Shown: positions 45,408 to 58,180 of the stretch, piece by piece
Layout of the letters: each line of letters begins with the position of its first letter
Numbering within the stretch: position 1 is the stretch's first letter
Assembly: GCA_014898425.1 (NCBI GenBank)
Contig: RCSZ01000014.1
Coordinates: 930,001 to 994,000 of the forward strand
Length of the DNA: 64,000 nucleotides
DNA from: Botryotinia globosa
Lineage: Eukaryota; Ascomycota; Leotiomycetes; Helotiales; Sclerotiniaceae
Direction of reading: 5' to 3'
Program-made: the position numbers and the translations under genes
The notes under the pieces: generated by a model
What the model saw: only the letters and a program-made list of their open reading frames with translations
Database searches by the model: none
What the model was told of the DNA's origin: nothing

Positions 45408-46463
45408 TCATCGTGATGCGAAAACAGTTCGCCATTGCCTTGTGTATTTTTCGGCCTCTTTTCCACAGTCTCGTCCTGACTGGTCGCAACCAGGTAATCG
45501 AACAACAAAGTCTCCATCCTTATACCCTTCCGCCTCATCCGAACTGTATGCATTCATTATTTTCTGCGGCACGAGTGCCAACTTCGACAAGATCGTTGGA
45601 TGCCATTGTACGATGTGTTCCTAATTATTGTAAGAATTTGAACTTGTTCAAAAGAACATAGGCCCACTTACCAATGCATGAAGATCTGCTTTCTGAAAGT
45701 TGTAAGAACGATACAGAGGATCAAACCATGTGTCGAGGAAGAATTTGCTCCATTCCCCCTTTCTGATAATAAAACTAGCCTGCGACAGGCCGTCTTTGTC
45801 CTGAGTGAGAACCAAATCAACGTTCTCGCCTTTCAGATTGGGGAACGTCTTGATAACACTGTCCGGGGGTACAATAGATTGATCTTTGATCATCAAACTT
45901 TCCAAGCGCTTTGGAGCCATAATGTGATCTTCGACTTTCAGCGCAGGGTTCATAATGAGAGCATTCTGCTCCAAAACCCAAATGTATTCGCTATGTGCAA
46001 ATTTTGACAAGGCGTGTCGTGCTGCGGGAACTTTGGACCATGAATTCGGCGATCCTTGAATATCATAGTCTCCAACACTGGGGAAAAAGGTTGCATATCC
46101 TAACAATTGTCAATTCAATTCTTGCTTGAAAACCAGAACAGCAAGTTGTAGCCATTCGCAAAGCATCTGCTCACCATGTTTCCTGGCATATTGAATGCGA
46201 TTCTCCTTTACGCTGTCCTGATACTCTTTACTATATCCCACCGTATCCAATACTGTGACAATCACAACCGGTGGAGTTCCCGATGGGACGCCATTTGCCC
46301 CCCCAAGTATACGTGAAAGTATGAAGAATACCACCCCTATGGCACAGGCACCTAGAACTATCGTCTTCGCCCTACTTCTGCGTAGCATTGGGAAACGTGA
46401 GGATCGTGGCGCGAAATATGCTGGAGGGTTCGAGGCTTTCCTCGAGGGGTATGCCAAATGCAT
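45408..46463 (-). CDS. GT34 alpha-1,6-mannosyltransferase-like protein (Mnn10/Mnn11 type)
   Basis: Golgi type II membrane enzyme family that extends N-glycan mannan. Three exons: 46463-46175, 46099-45672 and 45620-45408 (309 residues). The introns (75 and 51 nt) restore 'ARKHGYATFFPSVGDYDI' and 'ADLHALEHIVQWHPT'. A transmembrane anchor lies at about residues 33-51. 'GSPNSWSKVPAARHAL' and 'YIWVLEQNALIMNP' are family signatures; the usual D-x-D metal site is read here as E-Q-N, which may weaken or change catalysis. The ATG at 46463 is the first in frame. Confidence 0.85.
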
Positions 46464-46814
46464 TATGTCGTATGTTCTGGACCCCTTAGGCACCTGCTAC
46501 AATCGTTACAGCTTTTGGCAATAATTGTAGCCCCAACGTCGTACGGGACCCTTTTTTTATAGCAGTTGATCGCGATGCACAGGATGCTGAAATTGTTGCG
46601 CTGTGTCCTTTAGTATTTCACCGTTATGGTGAACACTTGGCGCGATGAGTGGAGATACCAGGTTGATGGCAGGGTCCTTTGGGGAATCGAGATTAAGGTT
46701 ATTACGAAAAAATACAATACCAAGGAAGTCGAGGTAGTAGGTATATCAATCACAAAAGAGAATGGTTCAACGTCAACTTGATGGGACAATGAGAGGAGAA
46801 GGAAGGAAGGAAAG

Positions 46815-46815
<1 letters not shown>

Positions 46816-46854
<39 letters not shown>

Positions 46855-46855
46855 G
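46816..46855. repeat. (GTT)n microsatellite, about 13 units
   Basis: Uninterrupted GTT run of about 40 bases in the promoter region of the mannosyltransferase gene. Confidence 0.95.
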
Positions 46856-46987
46856 CCGTCCTTGTGAAAGTAGGAAGAAAATTAGATTAGGTTATTTCAA
46901 GGAAATTTGTTCTTGGCTTGAGGTTGAGTGGAAGTTTTTAAGAAAATGATTACGACCTTTGTAGGTAATTTTGAACTCTCTCCTCCG

Positions 46988-47072
46988 CTTCTCTCTCTCT
47001 TCTCTCTCTCTCACACTCTCTCTCACACACTCTCTCTCACACTCTCTCTCACACACTCTCTCTCACACTCTC
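46988..47072. repeat. CT/CA-rich microsatellite
   Basis: About 85 bases of CTCTCT interrupted regularly by CACA, with units like ctctctctcacact repeated. Confidence 0.9.
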
Positions 47073-48034
47073 AGATGAGATGTAATCAAACTTCGAATTT
47101 TTAACCCTTGTATGAATCTTAATTTTGATGGATACAACAGATAACAGAGTAGAAAATAAGATTAAATATATATAAAATCATTTATATTTCATCCATCTCG
47201 TTCCTCTTCTTTGTTCTACAAACCACCCAAGGGATGAAAAGTATACCTATATCATACCTACCTCAAATACCCCGTGAACGTTTCCGGATTTCTTCATCTG
47301 ACGAGACGTTCTAGGTAAAGATTAGGGGCAACCCAATATTCCATCAACATCGGACGACTTCGACTTCGACTTCGACATATTTGTTCAATCTCTCCGGGAA
47401 GCTCTGAAGGAGATAGCAATACTCATCAAAACAAACATCTATATACTCGACAACCAATCCTTTTCGATTCCACGTCTCTGGCTCGTCTATTCATCTTATC
47501 AGAAGATTGCACAATCGCATCCAGCCATTTCTTCCAAAGTAAGACTCTTTAAGCTTCTTGTTAATTTTATTAATAGAGCTCGGTATGCCCTGTGCTGTCA
47601 ATCCCAGATTCCCAAGCTTTTTGTCCCATGCAACGATGGCCTCGAACATGCACACTAAAATGTCAGAGTGGCACCGTGGGGGTCTAGAAGACAAGCGATG
47701 GTAATCTGATTGATTCTTCGATCCGTGTCCACCACCAGCACCGGACACACAGAACCCTCTTCATCCACAGAAAATAAATATTATGATGTAACAACAAGTC
47801 AACTTACAAAGCTCAAAATCCAACGTCATTATCTATGTAATAAGTGTATAGGACATACCTCCGGCGCGCCAGATAGAGTATGGAATTGTTTTAAAAGCAT
47901 GGTAGGTATCGATTTTCCTATATTTCAATCTCATTATTACCGTTGTTTATTCTTTTGCTTCATATTCCGCATATTCCAGAAATTGTCTATCAAAACAGAA
48001 AATATACGCCTCAATTCAGACAAATCTCTTCGTA

Positions 48035-49331
48035 ATGTCAGAATCTTCATCAGTCATTCAATTGGAGTGCCAATGCAACAACTACCCATGGGGTCGTCAA
48101 GGTAAAGAGTCTTTAGCAGCAAAGTATGCAGCTTCTACTCCAGGAGGCAAATTCAAGCTTGATGAGAGTAAAGAATATGCAGAGATGTGGATGGGCACCT
48201 ATCCGACTACACCATCTCTCATCTTGTCAAACGGCAAAGACTTACAAGAGCATCTCAATGCCAACAAGGAGAAGCTGATTGGGAAACCAATCCTCGATAT
48301 ATTTGGAGCAGATCTACCATATTTACCAAAGGTATTTCCCCCTCTCTCTATACCATACTGACATGTAAATGATCACACTAACCTCATCCTTTCAGATCCT
48401 CTCAATCGCTAAAGCCTTACCTCTTCAAATTCATCCAGACAAGAAGCTTGCGGCTAAGCTTCATGAAAAAGACCCCAAGAAATTCGGCGACACAAACCAC
48501 AAACCCGAAATTGCTGTTGCCCTGGGAAAATTCGAGGTTTTCATCGGATGGAAACCTCTTTCTGATATCCAATCACTCTTCACCAGCATCCCAGTTCTCA
48601 CCTCCAAATTCCTCTCTTCCTCAGCCGACACCATCGACAAAGACAAACTGAAATCCATCGTCCACAAAATCCTCTCTCTCTCCGATGAGGAAATCAAATC
48701 CATCTACAACACCCTCAAAGATACCCCATCCTCAAAATTCCCCACTTCACCATACATTCCCGCTGTATTACCCCGCCTCGCCGATCAATACTCTGCCTTG
48801 GACCCCGGAAACCTCGTTGCCCTCCTCACAATGAACTATCTCATTCTCCAGAAAGGTGACGCCATCTACGTCCCCGCAGACGGTATCCACGCCTACCTCT
48901 CCGGTGACATCGTAGAATGCATGGCACGCTCCGATAATGTCATAAACACTGGGTTCTGTCCCCGCGCCGACCGCGACTCTGTCGATTTATTTAGCGCCGC
49001 GCTGACATTTTCTCCCGTCGGAAAAGATGAATGTATACTCAAGCCTACCTCAAGCTCTAAGGGTAAGAACGGCAAAACCAAGGTCCTAGCACCACCAATG
49101 AGCGAATTCGATATGTTAGTCTTAGAGCTCCAGAAGGGAGAAAAGGAATCGATTGAGAAACTGGGAGGGCCCAGTATCATGGTTGTTACTGGTGGGAAAG
49201 GAACTATGAAAGCGGGAGGTGAAAAGTTCGAGGTGAAGGAAGGATATGTATTCTTTGTGGGAGTAGGCACCGAGTTGGAGTTTGAAGCTGAGGAGGGATT
49301 GGAGGCACATATTGCCTTTTGTGAAGCGTAG
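48035..49331 (+). CDS. mannose-6-phosphate isomerase (type I)
   Basis: Zinc enzyme linking fructose-6-phosphate to mannose-6-phosphate, the entry to GDP-mannose, mannan and glycosylation. Two exons, 48035-48331 and 48396-49331 (410 residues), with a 64-nt intron. 'IQLECQCNNYPWG' at the start, 'LPYLPKILSIAKALPLQIHPDKKLA' across the join, 'HKPEIAVAL' and 'YVPADGIHAYLSGDIVECMARSDNVINTG' are the family's zinc and substrate motifs. An upstream frame lacks ATG; the Met at 48035 is conserved in position. It lies head-to-head with a Golgi mannosyltransferase. Confidence 0.94.
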
Positions 49332-50203
49332 GGAGTCAAAGTTCTAGATGATAGATGTTGACTTGGATGATATAATACGATATGACACTGTTTGTATAAT
49401 AGTTTGTTATACTATAGAATACAGTATATAGAATGCAGCAATAGGAGCTCTCTCACAAGATGGTTATACTCACTTTCAAGATTAACCTTTTTGATCGTAA
49501 GAATATTTTTTATTTTAACTGAAGTGTATGGAATGAATGGCCAATTTCGGGTGACATTATAACAATCGTGGAGCGGGTTGGAAGAAATTTAGCCATCTCA
49601 TAAAACAGATGAGACGACAGGGCTGATTTTTGAACATGATTCACGATACTAAGCAATATCTCATGAAAATTATCCATTATTAATATTTGAAACAAGTACA
49701 CGCTGATCCCGATCAAACCGGCCCAGCCATACCCAAATCCCTATCCCATTCATTCAAAGCTACAAGACAATGTATCAACATCCCCTCCAATTCCCCATCC
49801 TAGCATAATGCCACAACCAGTGCCGCAGCGAAGGAATCAGAAAGATGCATCCCAATCCAGCCATTCCCAAAAGAGTCCGGTCGTATATAAGATGCGGGGT
49901 GTTGACAGATAAACTCGCGGTACGCCGGTATGTGAAAAATAGAACAAGACGTTCGAATTTCTGGGCTCCAGCTGAGTTGGCTTATTCTTCGCACACAGAC
50001 TAATCGACACGATACTGTGAAGGATCTCGTGGCAACTTAAGAAGGTGCGGGAGGTGTAGGTTTAAAGGGAGGGAAAAGGTACTTCCTAAATATTTAAGTT
50101 CTCACATATTTGGAGGCTGTTGGTTCAACAAAAAAAATGACATACAAACAGTGAGATAAGTTTGTGACGATGTATGTATGTTTGTAACTCTGCTCTCGTA
50201 TCT
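49332..50203. other. intergenic between convergent genes
   Basis: 3' flanks of the isomerase and RING-CH genes. Short ORFs show nothing recognisable. Confidence 0.45.
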
Positions 50204-51300
50204 TCACTGTGTTTTCCTGATTTCGGGATCCACAGGTGTTGGAGGATGTTCTCCTCTGGTGCTTTCTGAGTGCACCTGCTCATTAACTTCTGCTTGTGTC
50301 TGTTCATCATCTTCATCAGCATCGTCGCCTCCAACGTCGATCACGGTCTCGCCAGCTTTTTCGAGTACTGATTTACTCCAGCTTCTGGTCCATTTCCAAA
50401 CTGTCTGAAGGCTGTTAGCAGATGTCCATAATCATAGGGTGGGTAGTGACTCACAACTAAGAAGGCACCAATACCAATAATGACAAGAGTCCAACTGATG
50501 TTCTCTAGACGATTCCGACCTGTTCCAGCTCGAGCGCGGCCGCCACCGAACAGGCCAGTCTGTCTTACATTCCACCAACTCAACGGAGACATTGCAAAGA
50601 ATATCTTAACAAATCCGAGCATTCCCAAAGACGCCAGTCCTTTTAACAGATGCTCGGCCCAGGTATTTGCTTCCGTATCCACGATATGTAGAGCTGGACC
50701 ATTCCCTCCCATTGAGGGGAATGAAAAAACAGTATCATACGGGTCCAGATAAAAGTTAATGATCGGATCGGCGACGAAGCCCATGACGAAAATTGTAACA
50801 AATAATATTGCCAAAGTAAGACATAGTTGTGTCAAAGCACTACTGATCCAATGGCCCCACTTCATCCTGTGAAAGTGATATCTAAAGTGGCATGTAGGAC
50901 ATTCATAATAATTTTTTGATCCGGGGTTTGTGTATCTCCATGCTGTCAAGCAGCCTTCATGAACATATTTTTGACTTCCCTTGCACTTGCATGGTCGCAT
51001 TAGACGGCCCAACTCAGGATCTTCCGATTTATATGTCACTCGAGGTGTTGGGTTGAGCATTGAAGCTATGCCTTCGGTTGGAGTTTCGAAGGTCGGCTCT
51101 ACGGTTTCCAGGCATATTCGACATAGTCGGGATGGGTAATATTTTCGACGTGGTGGTTCCGGCTCTGGTTCAGGTACAGGAGCTTCTTGGTGCGTATGCT
51201 CGTCCGCTGTGAATGCGTCGTTCTGATTTTGGTGAGAAGATTGCGAGGTGTATTCTGCAGACAGATCATCCCATGACCAAGTAGGTTTTGTAGTTGCCAT
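50204..51300 (-). CDS. RING-CH (MARCH-type) membrane E3 ubiquitin ligase
   Basis: Two exons on the minus strand, 51300-50455 and 50404-50204 (348 residues). The 50-nt intron (GTGAGT..TTCAG with GCTAAC) contains no stop in the reading frame of exon 1, so an unspliced reading wrongly ends at 50341. Splicing gives 'FLVTVWKWTRSWSKSVLEKAG', a more family-like end, and an acidic tail. The RINGv domain is at about residues 59-138: 'RLCRICLE', 'RPCKCKGSQKYVHEGCLTAWR', 'YECPTCHFRY' (C4HC3). Two or three transmembrane helices follow. Known members ubiquitinate membrane proteins in ER or endosomes. Confidence 0.88.
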
Positions 51301-52185
51301 TTCTGTGCTGATGAGATTTGTAGATACGAAGAAACGAATGAAGAAACAGAGCTATCAAAGCTATAGCGATGACGGAGAAGGTTACTTATTGACTTTCCGA
51401 TCTCCGATGTATGATTAGCTAGCTAGGAATGGTTCCTGCAAGTGTTTGAAACCTCCGGCTATTCAAGAAGAAAAAAGAACAAAGAGAGAATTTCAGCAAG
51501 GGCTGTGTTTGATGTACTAGAAAGTCAGTGAACAGATAGTTAATAAAATCAATCAAAGGAAAACTTCATTAAAGAAGGATGGAGAGCATGTAGAGACATT
51601 GACGACAGTGGTGAGATGTGGCTTCTTGATGATCTTTGAATAAAATGGTTGGTTTTTTTCTTTCGATTTGATTCAGACAGATTTCTGAGGTGTGTGCACT
51701 TTAGAAAGTTGCGCTAGTAAAATCCCCAAAAATCTTGAAAACATACCTAGTACCTAGGTACAGTAGGTATCTCAAATTGCCCACTGAATCTAACGTATTC
51801 AAAAATTCACCATAATCAATCTCTACATTATAATAGCTTTGCCATTGAAGTTTCGTTCGGAATATTGCAGGAGAATTTTAACCCGTGAAAAATGATATAA
51901 AATACATATGTGTCGTGTATAAAGTTAAGAAGTCTGAAGAGGTCTGATATTTGCCCAGATACCACTTGATGCCGGACGTTGAGCTGACTTTATGCCAGAT
52001 ATCTAAGGCTCTAATTCTCATCGCGTAGTCGTGGACCAGAGCTGCCTGTAGCTCTAAACTCCAACGACCCCAAATACAGCTTCACTCTTTAAACTCTCAA
52101 CCCATACTTTACATTTCCGTCAACCCTTTCTGTAATTTTGAACCTCCAGAACCATCCGGCACAAGTTTTGAAATAAACAGAAACA
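51301..52185. promoter_or_regulatory. divergent 5' region, RING-CH and proteasome genes
   Basis: No gene seen; AT-rich, with a short run of 'acctag' near 51750. Confidence 0.45.
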
Positions 52186-53312
52186 ATGGCGGATAGATAT
52201 TCTTTCTCCTTGACAACCTTCTCCCCCAGGTACGATTGAACCAGCCAAAGCTCCCATAGATCCTACTGGGTGACATATAATACATGCCAAAGTACTTTGC
52301 TAATGTTTTGAAGTGGGAAATTGGTTCAAATAGGTTCGTACCATTAATTGAAGCATATATCAAATATGCGCCAAGCTACAACTTTACTTGTTGATATATC
52401 CCATCAGCTCTACATACTAATCAAATCGCAAACAGAGTATGCATTAAATGCCGTCAACCAGGGTGTTACCTCATTAGGAATCAAAGGTGCACATGCATCC
52501 TCACTAAACATATGTATTTGTGCTAACTTATCCTCAGCTACCAACGGCATTGTCCTTGCCACGGAGAAGAAGTCCTCATCAACCCTCATCGATCCCCCCT
52601 CCCTCTCAAAAGTCTCTCTTATCACTCCAAACATTGGCATGGTCTACTCCGGAATGGGACCTGATTACCGCGTACTTGTCGACAAGGCCCGCAAAGTATC
52701 CCACACTGGCTACAAGCGCATTTATAACGAATACCCACCCACCCGTATATTAGTACAAGACGTTGCGCGGGTGATGCAAGAAGCTACGCAATCGGGAGGT
52801 GTGCGACCATATGGTGTTAGTTTGTTGATCGCAGGTTGGGATGATGGAATTGAGCCAGAATCGGAGGATGTTGCTGGTGCGGAAGTGCATCCGGATGAGA
52901 AGAAGCCATCGGGCAAGACTGGTGGTATCTTGAAGGGTGGACCTATGTTATACCAAGTCGATCCTAGTGGTAGTTACTTTCCATGGAAGGCGACTGCCAT
53001 TGGAAAGAATGCTACTTCAGCTAAGACTTTCTTGGAGAAGAGATACACCGAGGGATTGGAGTTGGAAGATGCTGTACACATCGCTTTGTTGACGTTGAAG
53101 GAGACCATTGAAGGAGAGATGAATGGCGATACAGTGGAGATCGGTAAGTTTAACAATCTCGATGGATATTTCACTTCGCTCACGTCTTTCTAGGTATTGT
53201 AGGACCACCAGCCGATCATTTAATGGGCATTGAGGGAGTCGAAGGTGCTCAAGGCCCACGTTTTAGAAAACTGAGCCCTCAAGAAATTGAGGATTACCTT
53301 ACGAATCTATGA
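52186..53312 (+). CDS. 20S proteasome subunit alpha-2
   Basis: Outer-ring subunit of the 20S proteasome. Five exons: 52186-52229, 52314-52333, 52436-52486, 52538-53143 and 53194-53312 (279 residues). Exon 2 is only 20 nt; together the first three exons rebuild '[28 protein letters not shown]', which is nearly invariant in alpha-2. Exon 4 continues '[15 protein letters not shown]'. '[28 protein letters not shown]' and '[14 protein letters not shown]' are typical. An insert of about 30 residues ([23 protein letters not shown]) explains the extra length over the usual 235-250. Alpha subunits carry no catalytic Thr. Confidence 0.95.
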
Positions 53313-53536
53313 GCAGCTTTTATTTTATCCTGCAATAGCAATGAACTTTAACGTAGTCCCAAAGTCATGATGTATTATAGAATGGCATAAGAAGGCAAAC
53401 TGAGCAAGGAGATACCATACTGATTTACTTCTACATTCTTGCTCTCCAATTTCTTGTGAGATCTGTTTGAATTGTCTTTCCATCTACTCATGTTTAAGCT
53501 TCGATATAACGTTGGATGAAATATCCACAAACTATC
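53313..53536. other. short intergenic region
   Basis: 3' flanks of two convergent genes; nothing else seen. Confidence 0.5.
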
Positions 53537-54997
53537 TCATGAAGAGAGGTCCTCCACGAGTGCAAAGCTACACTTGTACCCTGCCCGCACGCCCACACAT
53601 TTCTTTGTGCTCCCTTCCTCAAAATCTAAATCAACCAACCTCCACTCCCCGCATCTCTCTTTTCCCCCCTCTCCAAGCCCAAGTTGACCATTCCCATTCT
53701 CTCCAATGACATACAATTCTCCATCCGTCGTCAGCACCAACATGTGGTTCTCACCAATACTGAAATCGAGGATGTCGGCTCCGTGGATATCGAGTGGAAT
53801 GGGATCGTAATCATCCGAGGATGAAAATGAAGAAGGGTCTGAGATTTCAGGAATTATAGAGGGAGTATTGGTACGACCCCATATATAGAGATCGTGGCCG
53901 GTGGTAAGAGCGGCAGTTAGGGGTCCGGAAGAAGATAGTTTGCGGATTTGCCCGGTGGGAAGGGAGATAAGAGAGGTGAGGAGGGTGGGTTGAGATGCTG
54001 GATTTGAAGAGGTGGGTTTGCGGCCGAGACAGGAGGGATAGCGTTCGTCGCCCCAGGTGTAGACGTTTCCTTCTTGGGTGAGGGCCGCGAAGGTGGTGGT
54101 GTTGGAGACGAGTTGCGTGATGTGGGGGAGGGGGAATATGAAGTCTGGATTGGCTCGAGAGAGGTATGCTGGAAGAGAGGGGTATTGGATTATGGTTGTC
54201 GGTGTGAAAGCTGGAGAATTTAGTAGATTGTTGATGGGTGAGAATATGGAATTTGAGGTTACCTGCAATCTTGTCGTTTCCAGCTGCGGTTGCCTCGCTT
54301 TCAACATCTTCGGATCTTCTACAGTCTGTCCGTTCTTCTGAGTATTGCGTGCTATTCATTGCAGTGACCTGTTCTAATCGTACTTGTAAAAATCCATCTG
54401 GGGAACCGGCAACTTTTATCTCTTCTTGGAGACCTGAAGGACCATTCGATACTACTGCTAGAATTGCAAGTATATTAGTACGATATTTGAAGAAATGATG
54501 TATTGTTACGTGAAAACCTATAATATGTACTGAATCTGCACCACCCTCGTGATTCATGCCTCAAACTCTGGCAAACGCATGTTCATGGCATTTGAAGACT
54601 CTGTCCAATTCCAAGTAGACTTTCTGAAATTGTAGTTTATCTTTACCCCTTCTTGAGCTTTTCTTAGAACTCTAACATATATCTTTGAACAGACTTCCCA
54701 CTCGCTGGACCCATTTTATTCTCACTCATGATATCGATATGTCGAATCATGTGATACACACGTGATTCTTTTTTAACCTCCACTCTGTAAAAAAACGCAA
54801 AAACAAAAGAATACAAACGACCGTCAAAGTAATATCAACATACCTAAACAAGCCGAAAAAGAAGTTTCAAGAATATTAATACTTCCCTCTGCTCTTAATA
54901 CTCGTTTGAAGCTAAGGACATCTTCGGGCTCATCAGGAAGATCTCCCTCGAATTGCAGTTGATTCCAAGCATTGAACCCACATGCCCATAACTCCAT
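53537..54997 (-). CDS. RCC1-repeat (beta-propeller) protein
   Basis: Three exons on the minus strand: 54997-54844, 54457-54263 and 54210-53537 (340 residues). It begins 'MELWACGFNAWNQLQFEGD', a standard first RCC1 blade, and continues with 'NVYTWGDERYPSCLG', 'HDLYIWGRTN' and 'ELYVIGENGNGQLGLGEGG'. Resembles fungal Ats1-like RCC1 proteins; RCC1 domains bind proteins or act as exchange factors, but the role here is unknown. The first intron is long for this window (386 nt) and might hide a small exon. The last intron is in frame 1 and has GTAACC..CTCCAG ends. Confidence 0.8.
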
Positions 54998-55942
54998 TCT
55001 TAGATCACGTATTACACAGAGATGCAGCGTTGAAACTTTCCAGCCCTACTAAGACAAGAGTTGATCTGATTCTGTTATAATAGCCCGAAGGGGGTTGAGT
55101 ACGCGAGTACGTCCGTAAAAGGTTCGCTAATTTAAACCGAGTGCGGCTAATCTGTAGGTGGGCTTGAGGCGGGGTGTCCAAGTGATTTGGATTATTCCAT
55201 AACCATAACCTTAACATTATGCTGCACAGCCAACTCCACCCATCGCCTTAAAATAAACATCCCTTTCTTTTTATTGCAACTTGATTATATATATATATAT
55301 ATACATATACATTATACATTCAAGGCTCTCGTCAAGACAATCATATCCAATACTTTCAATATAGTCAACAGTCTGTTTTGCATCTGGCGATCCTATCCTG
55401 TTCAATAGGAAATCTATCCCCGAGGTATTCGTCAGTATTACTTCAGGCTTCCAAATTCCATTTTACTGCTGCCTATGGCGGAGTCTTAATTACTCCTGCC
55501 CTGACCAAGCGATCAATATTGTTCCTGATCAGCCATCGTTATACCCATTCGATTCTTGTGTATATCTTCTGAAGTTCAAAAAGATATAGCCTCGAAATTT
55601 ATTCTTACCGTTCTAGAAACTCTGCAATTGTTTTTTGTATTTGATTCCCCCACGTTTGCGCCTCACCCCGGAATATTATTAAACGCTTCAAAGTCTTGCC
55701 ATCTCACATTACCTTCCGAATAGCTGGCTCAGATTTTTCTTTTCATGCTCTGAGAAAGACAGCAGAAAAAAACATCTAATTCTCTACTATCTGTTGATTG
55801 TTTTGTTGGTTTGGGATCCGGCGGGGCTCAATTGAGGGGCATCAAGCGACTTTCCTCCTAGTCTCGATACAAATACGACCGTGGGTAGAAAACCGTCGTG
55901 GATAGTACATCCTTCAAGTCAAAACATTTAAAATCATCTTAA
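54998..55942. promoter_or_regulatory. divergent 5' region, RCC1 and Hsp70-like genes
   Basis: Contains a short AT dinucleotide run (55288-55303) and no recognised gene. Confidence 0.45.
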
Positions 55943-58180
55943 ATGGTCACTATGAATCTCAACCTCCCTATACGGACTGCTAGTCGAAGAAACGATGAAA
56001 GTCGAAATCACTATATTTCTGGCAACTATACTCCCACCTCTTCAACGGAGGCAATTGCTGGACCAATACGAGAACCAGCACCCGTCAATGAACGATTAAT
56101 TGTTGGACTGGATTTCGGGACAACATATTCTGGGTATGTTTATTTTTACAGCTTGTTTTGCCAAGACATTTGTGGCACCACCAAAACGGGATCTTATATT
56201 TCTGGATAATTACGCCATATACCTGTGTCGGCTGTTTGTACTCGAGTGCTTATCATATTCGATACTACAATTTCTACATGTGTATAAATCTTGGAAATCT
56301 CGATCTTGTAATGCTTAATGGAGTAATTTCATTAAAGCAGCACCTCACATAAGCCTTTGCATTTTAGTTTACTCGAATTCTTACACAAATGCTAACATGG
56401 AACCAGTGTTGCTGTTGTATACACATCGAACCCTGATGATGTAGATATCATCAAAACCTGGCCCGGAAGCAATGGGATTACATCTGATAAAGTGCCAACA
56501 GAAATTGGATACTCCAAACCTCCAGGATCGCCAGTAGGAACTGAACCGACGATAAAATGGGGCTGTCAATTTCGTCCCGAGGAACCTCGACTGCGATGTA
56601 TCAAACTTTTTCTCGACCGATCTCAAAAATTGCCTTTTTACGTTAGTCCAGCTGAAACTGCTAACCAGCTTAAAGAGCATAGTAAAAATGTTGTCGATGC
56701 TGTCAGTGATTATTTGACTCAAATCTACAAGCATACCATGGAAACCTTAACTCGCCGATATGGAGAATTATTCATGTCAACCACGAAAGTCGAATTTGTT
56801 CTTACTTGTCCAGCAGTCTGGTCTGATGCGGCGAAGAACACCACGCTTCAAGCTGCAGAGAGAGCGGGAATGGGTGATAAGTCAGCAATTCAGATGATCA
56901 GTGAGCCTGAAGCCGCTGCTGTCTATACTCTGAAAGCCATCCAACCAAATCATCTACAAGCTGGTGATAACTTTGTAGTCTGTGATGCCGGAGGTGGCAC
57001 TGTTGATCTCATCGCCTACAAAATTATATCTCTCAAGCCATTGCAAGTAGAAGAGTCTGCAGTGGGTACCGGGGGGCTTTGCGGGAGTGCGTTCCTCAAT
57101 TATCGATTTGAGGAACATTGCAAGAGTCGGATAGGAGTTGCACGATTTGAAGAGATGAAAATAAAGAAAGCGAAGTCATGGCAAATGGGACTAAAATACT
57201 GGGAAGAATATGTGAAGCGAGATTTCGACGAAGAAAACGATACAGAGTTCAATATTCCTCTTCCTGGCTTAGCAGATGATATAGATGCTGGTCTGGATGG
57301 GGGATTTTTTATTATGACAACTGCTCAAGTCAAAGATATTTTTGAGCCAGTCGTCAAAGAGGTGTGTGATCTGGTTCAAGGTCAAGTTGATGGTATTAGA
57401 CAAAAAGGGGGCATTGTCTCGGGTATTGTGCTTGTGGGAGGATTTGGACAAAGCAACCATTTATACAAAAGATTAAAATCGCATTTTAACAGCGCAGCGC
57501 CACCACCTTACAGTGAACGACCAACTCACGCACAATCTATGGCCTTAGCACAAAGCAATTCTGTAGAGGTCATGCAGCCTATCAATGCATGGACTGCTGT
57601 GGTCCGAGGAGCGGTTATTAAAGGATTGGAAGGAAGCGTGGTGGTGTCCAGAAAGGCGCGGATGCATTATGGAACTTCGTATGCAACGGTATATGATGAG
57701 GATAAACATAACGTTAGCGAGAGATATTGGAGTCCATTATGGGAACGTTGGATGGTCAGCGACAGGATGCAATGGCATCTAAACAAGGTGAATTTTACTC
57801 CACCCTCCCCCTTTCGCTTCGACAGCACCACTAATCCCATTCAGGGTGATACTCTCAACACAGACACTCCCATCTCTTTTCACTATACGCGCAATTTCCG
57901 CCCAGGGCAATCATTGATTGTGTCCGATGATCTTATTGCTTGCGATTCGGATGGCGAACCTCCAGCGTCCTTCACGAGAGATCTAATAAGCGTATGCACG
58001 CTCACCACGGATCTGGGAGCCGTACCGAAGAGTCTGTATACGAGATTGACAACCACGAGAGGAGTGGAATTTCTGAATTTAGATTTCACTCTAGAGATGG
58101 TGGTTGAAAGCGCCGGGTTGGCGTTTGAATTGAAAGTGGATGGATACAGGTATGGAAGAGTGGAAGTCGAATTTCATTGA
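55943..58180 (+). CDS. Hsp70-like ATPase (HSPA12-type, fungal expanded family)
   Basis: Exons 55943-56133 and 56407-58180, with a probable further intron 57788-57844 that is 57 nt and stop-free; removing it gives 'MQWHLNKGDTLN', which fits the family better (635 residues, 654 if retained). 'LIVGLDFGTTYSG' joins 'VAVVYT' across the first intron: the phosphate-1 motif. 'VCDAGGGTVDLIAYK' is phosphate-2 and 'GIVLVGGFGQSNHLYKRL' the adenosine motif. No classic substrate-binding domain is seen, so this is the HSPA12-like group common and variable in fungi, often near HET-type genes. The function is unknown. Confidence 0.88.

Larger units (their letters stand above)
46464..48034. promoter_or_regulatory. 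divergent 5' region with microsatellites
   Basis: Between the mannosyltransferase and phosphomannose isomerase starts, both genes of mannose metabolism. It contains a GTT run and CT/CA-rich repeats (listed separately). No gene is convincing. Confidence 0.45.

Noticed and set aside
46988..47072. CRISPR-like regular repeats
   Set aside because: Simple CT/CA microsatellite without spacers, in a eukaryotic genome.
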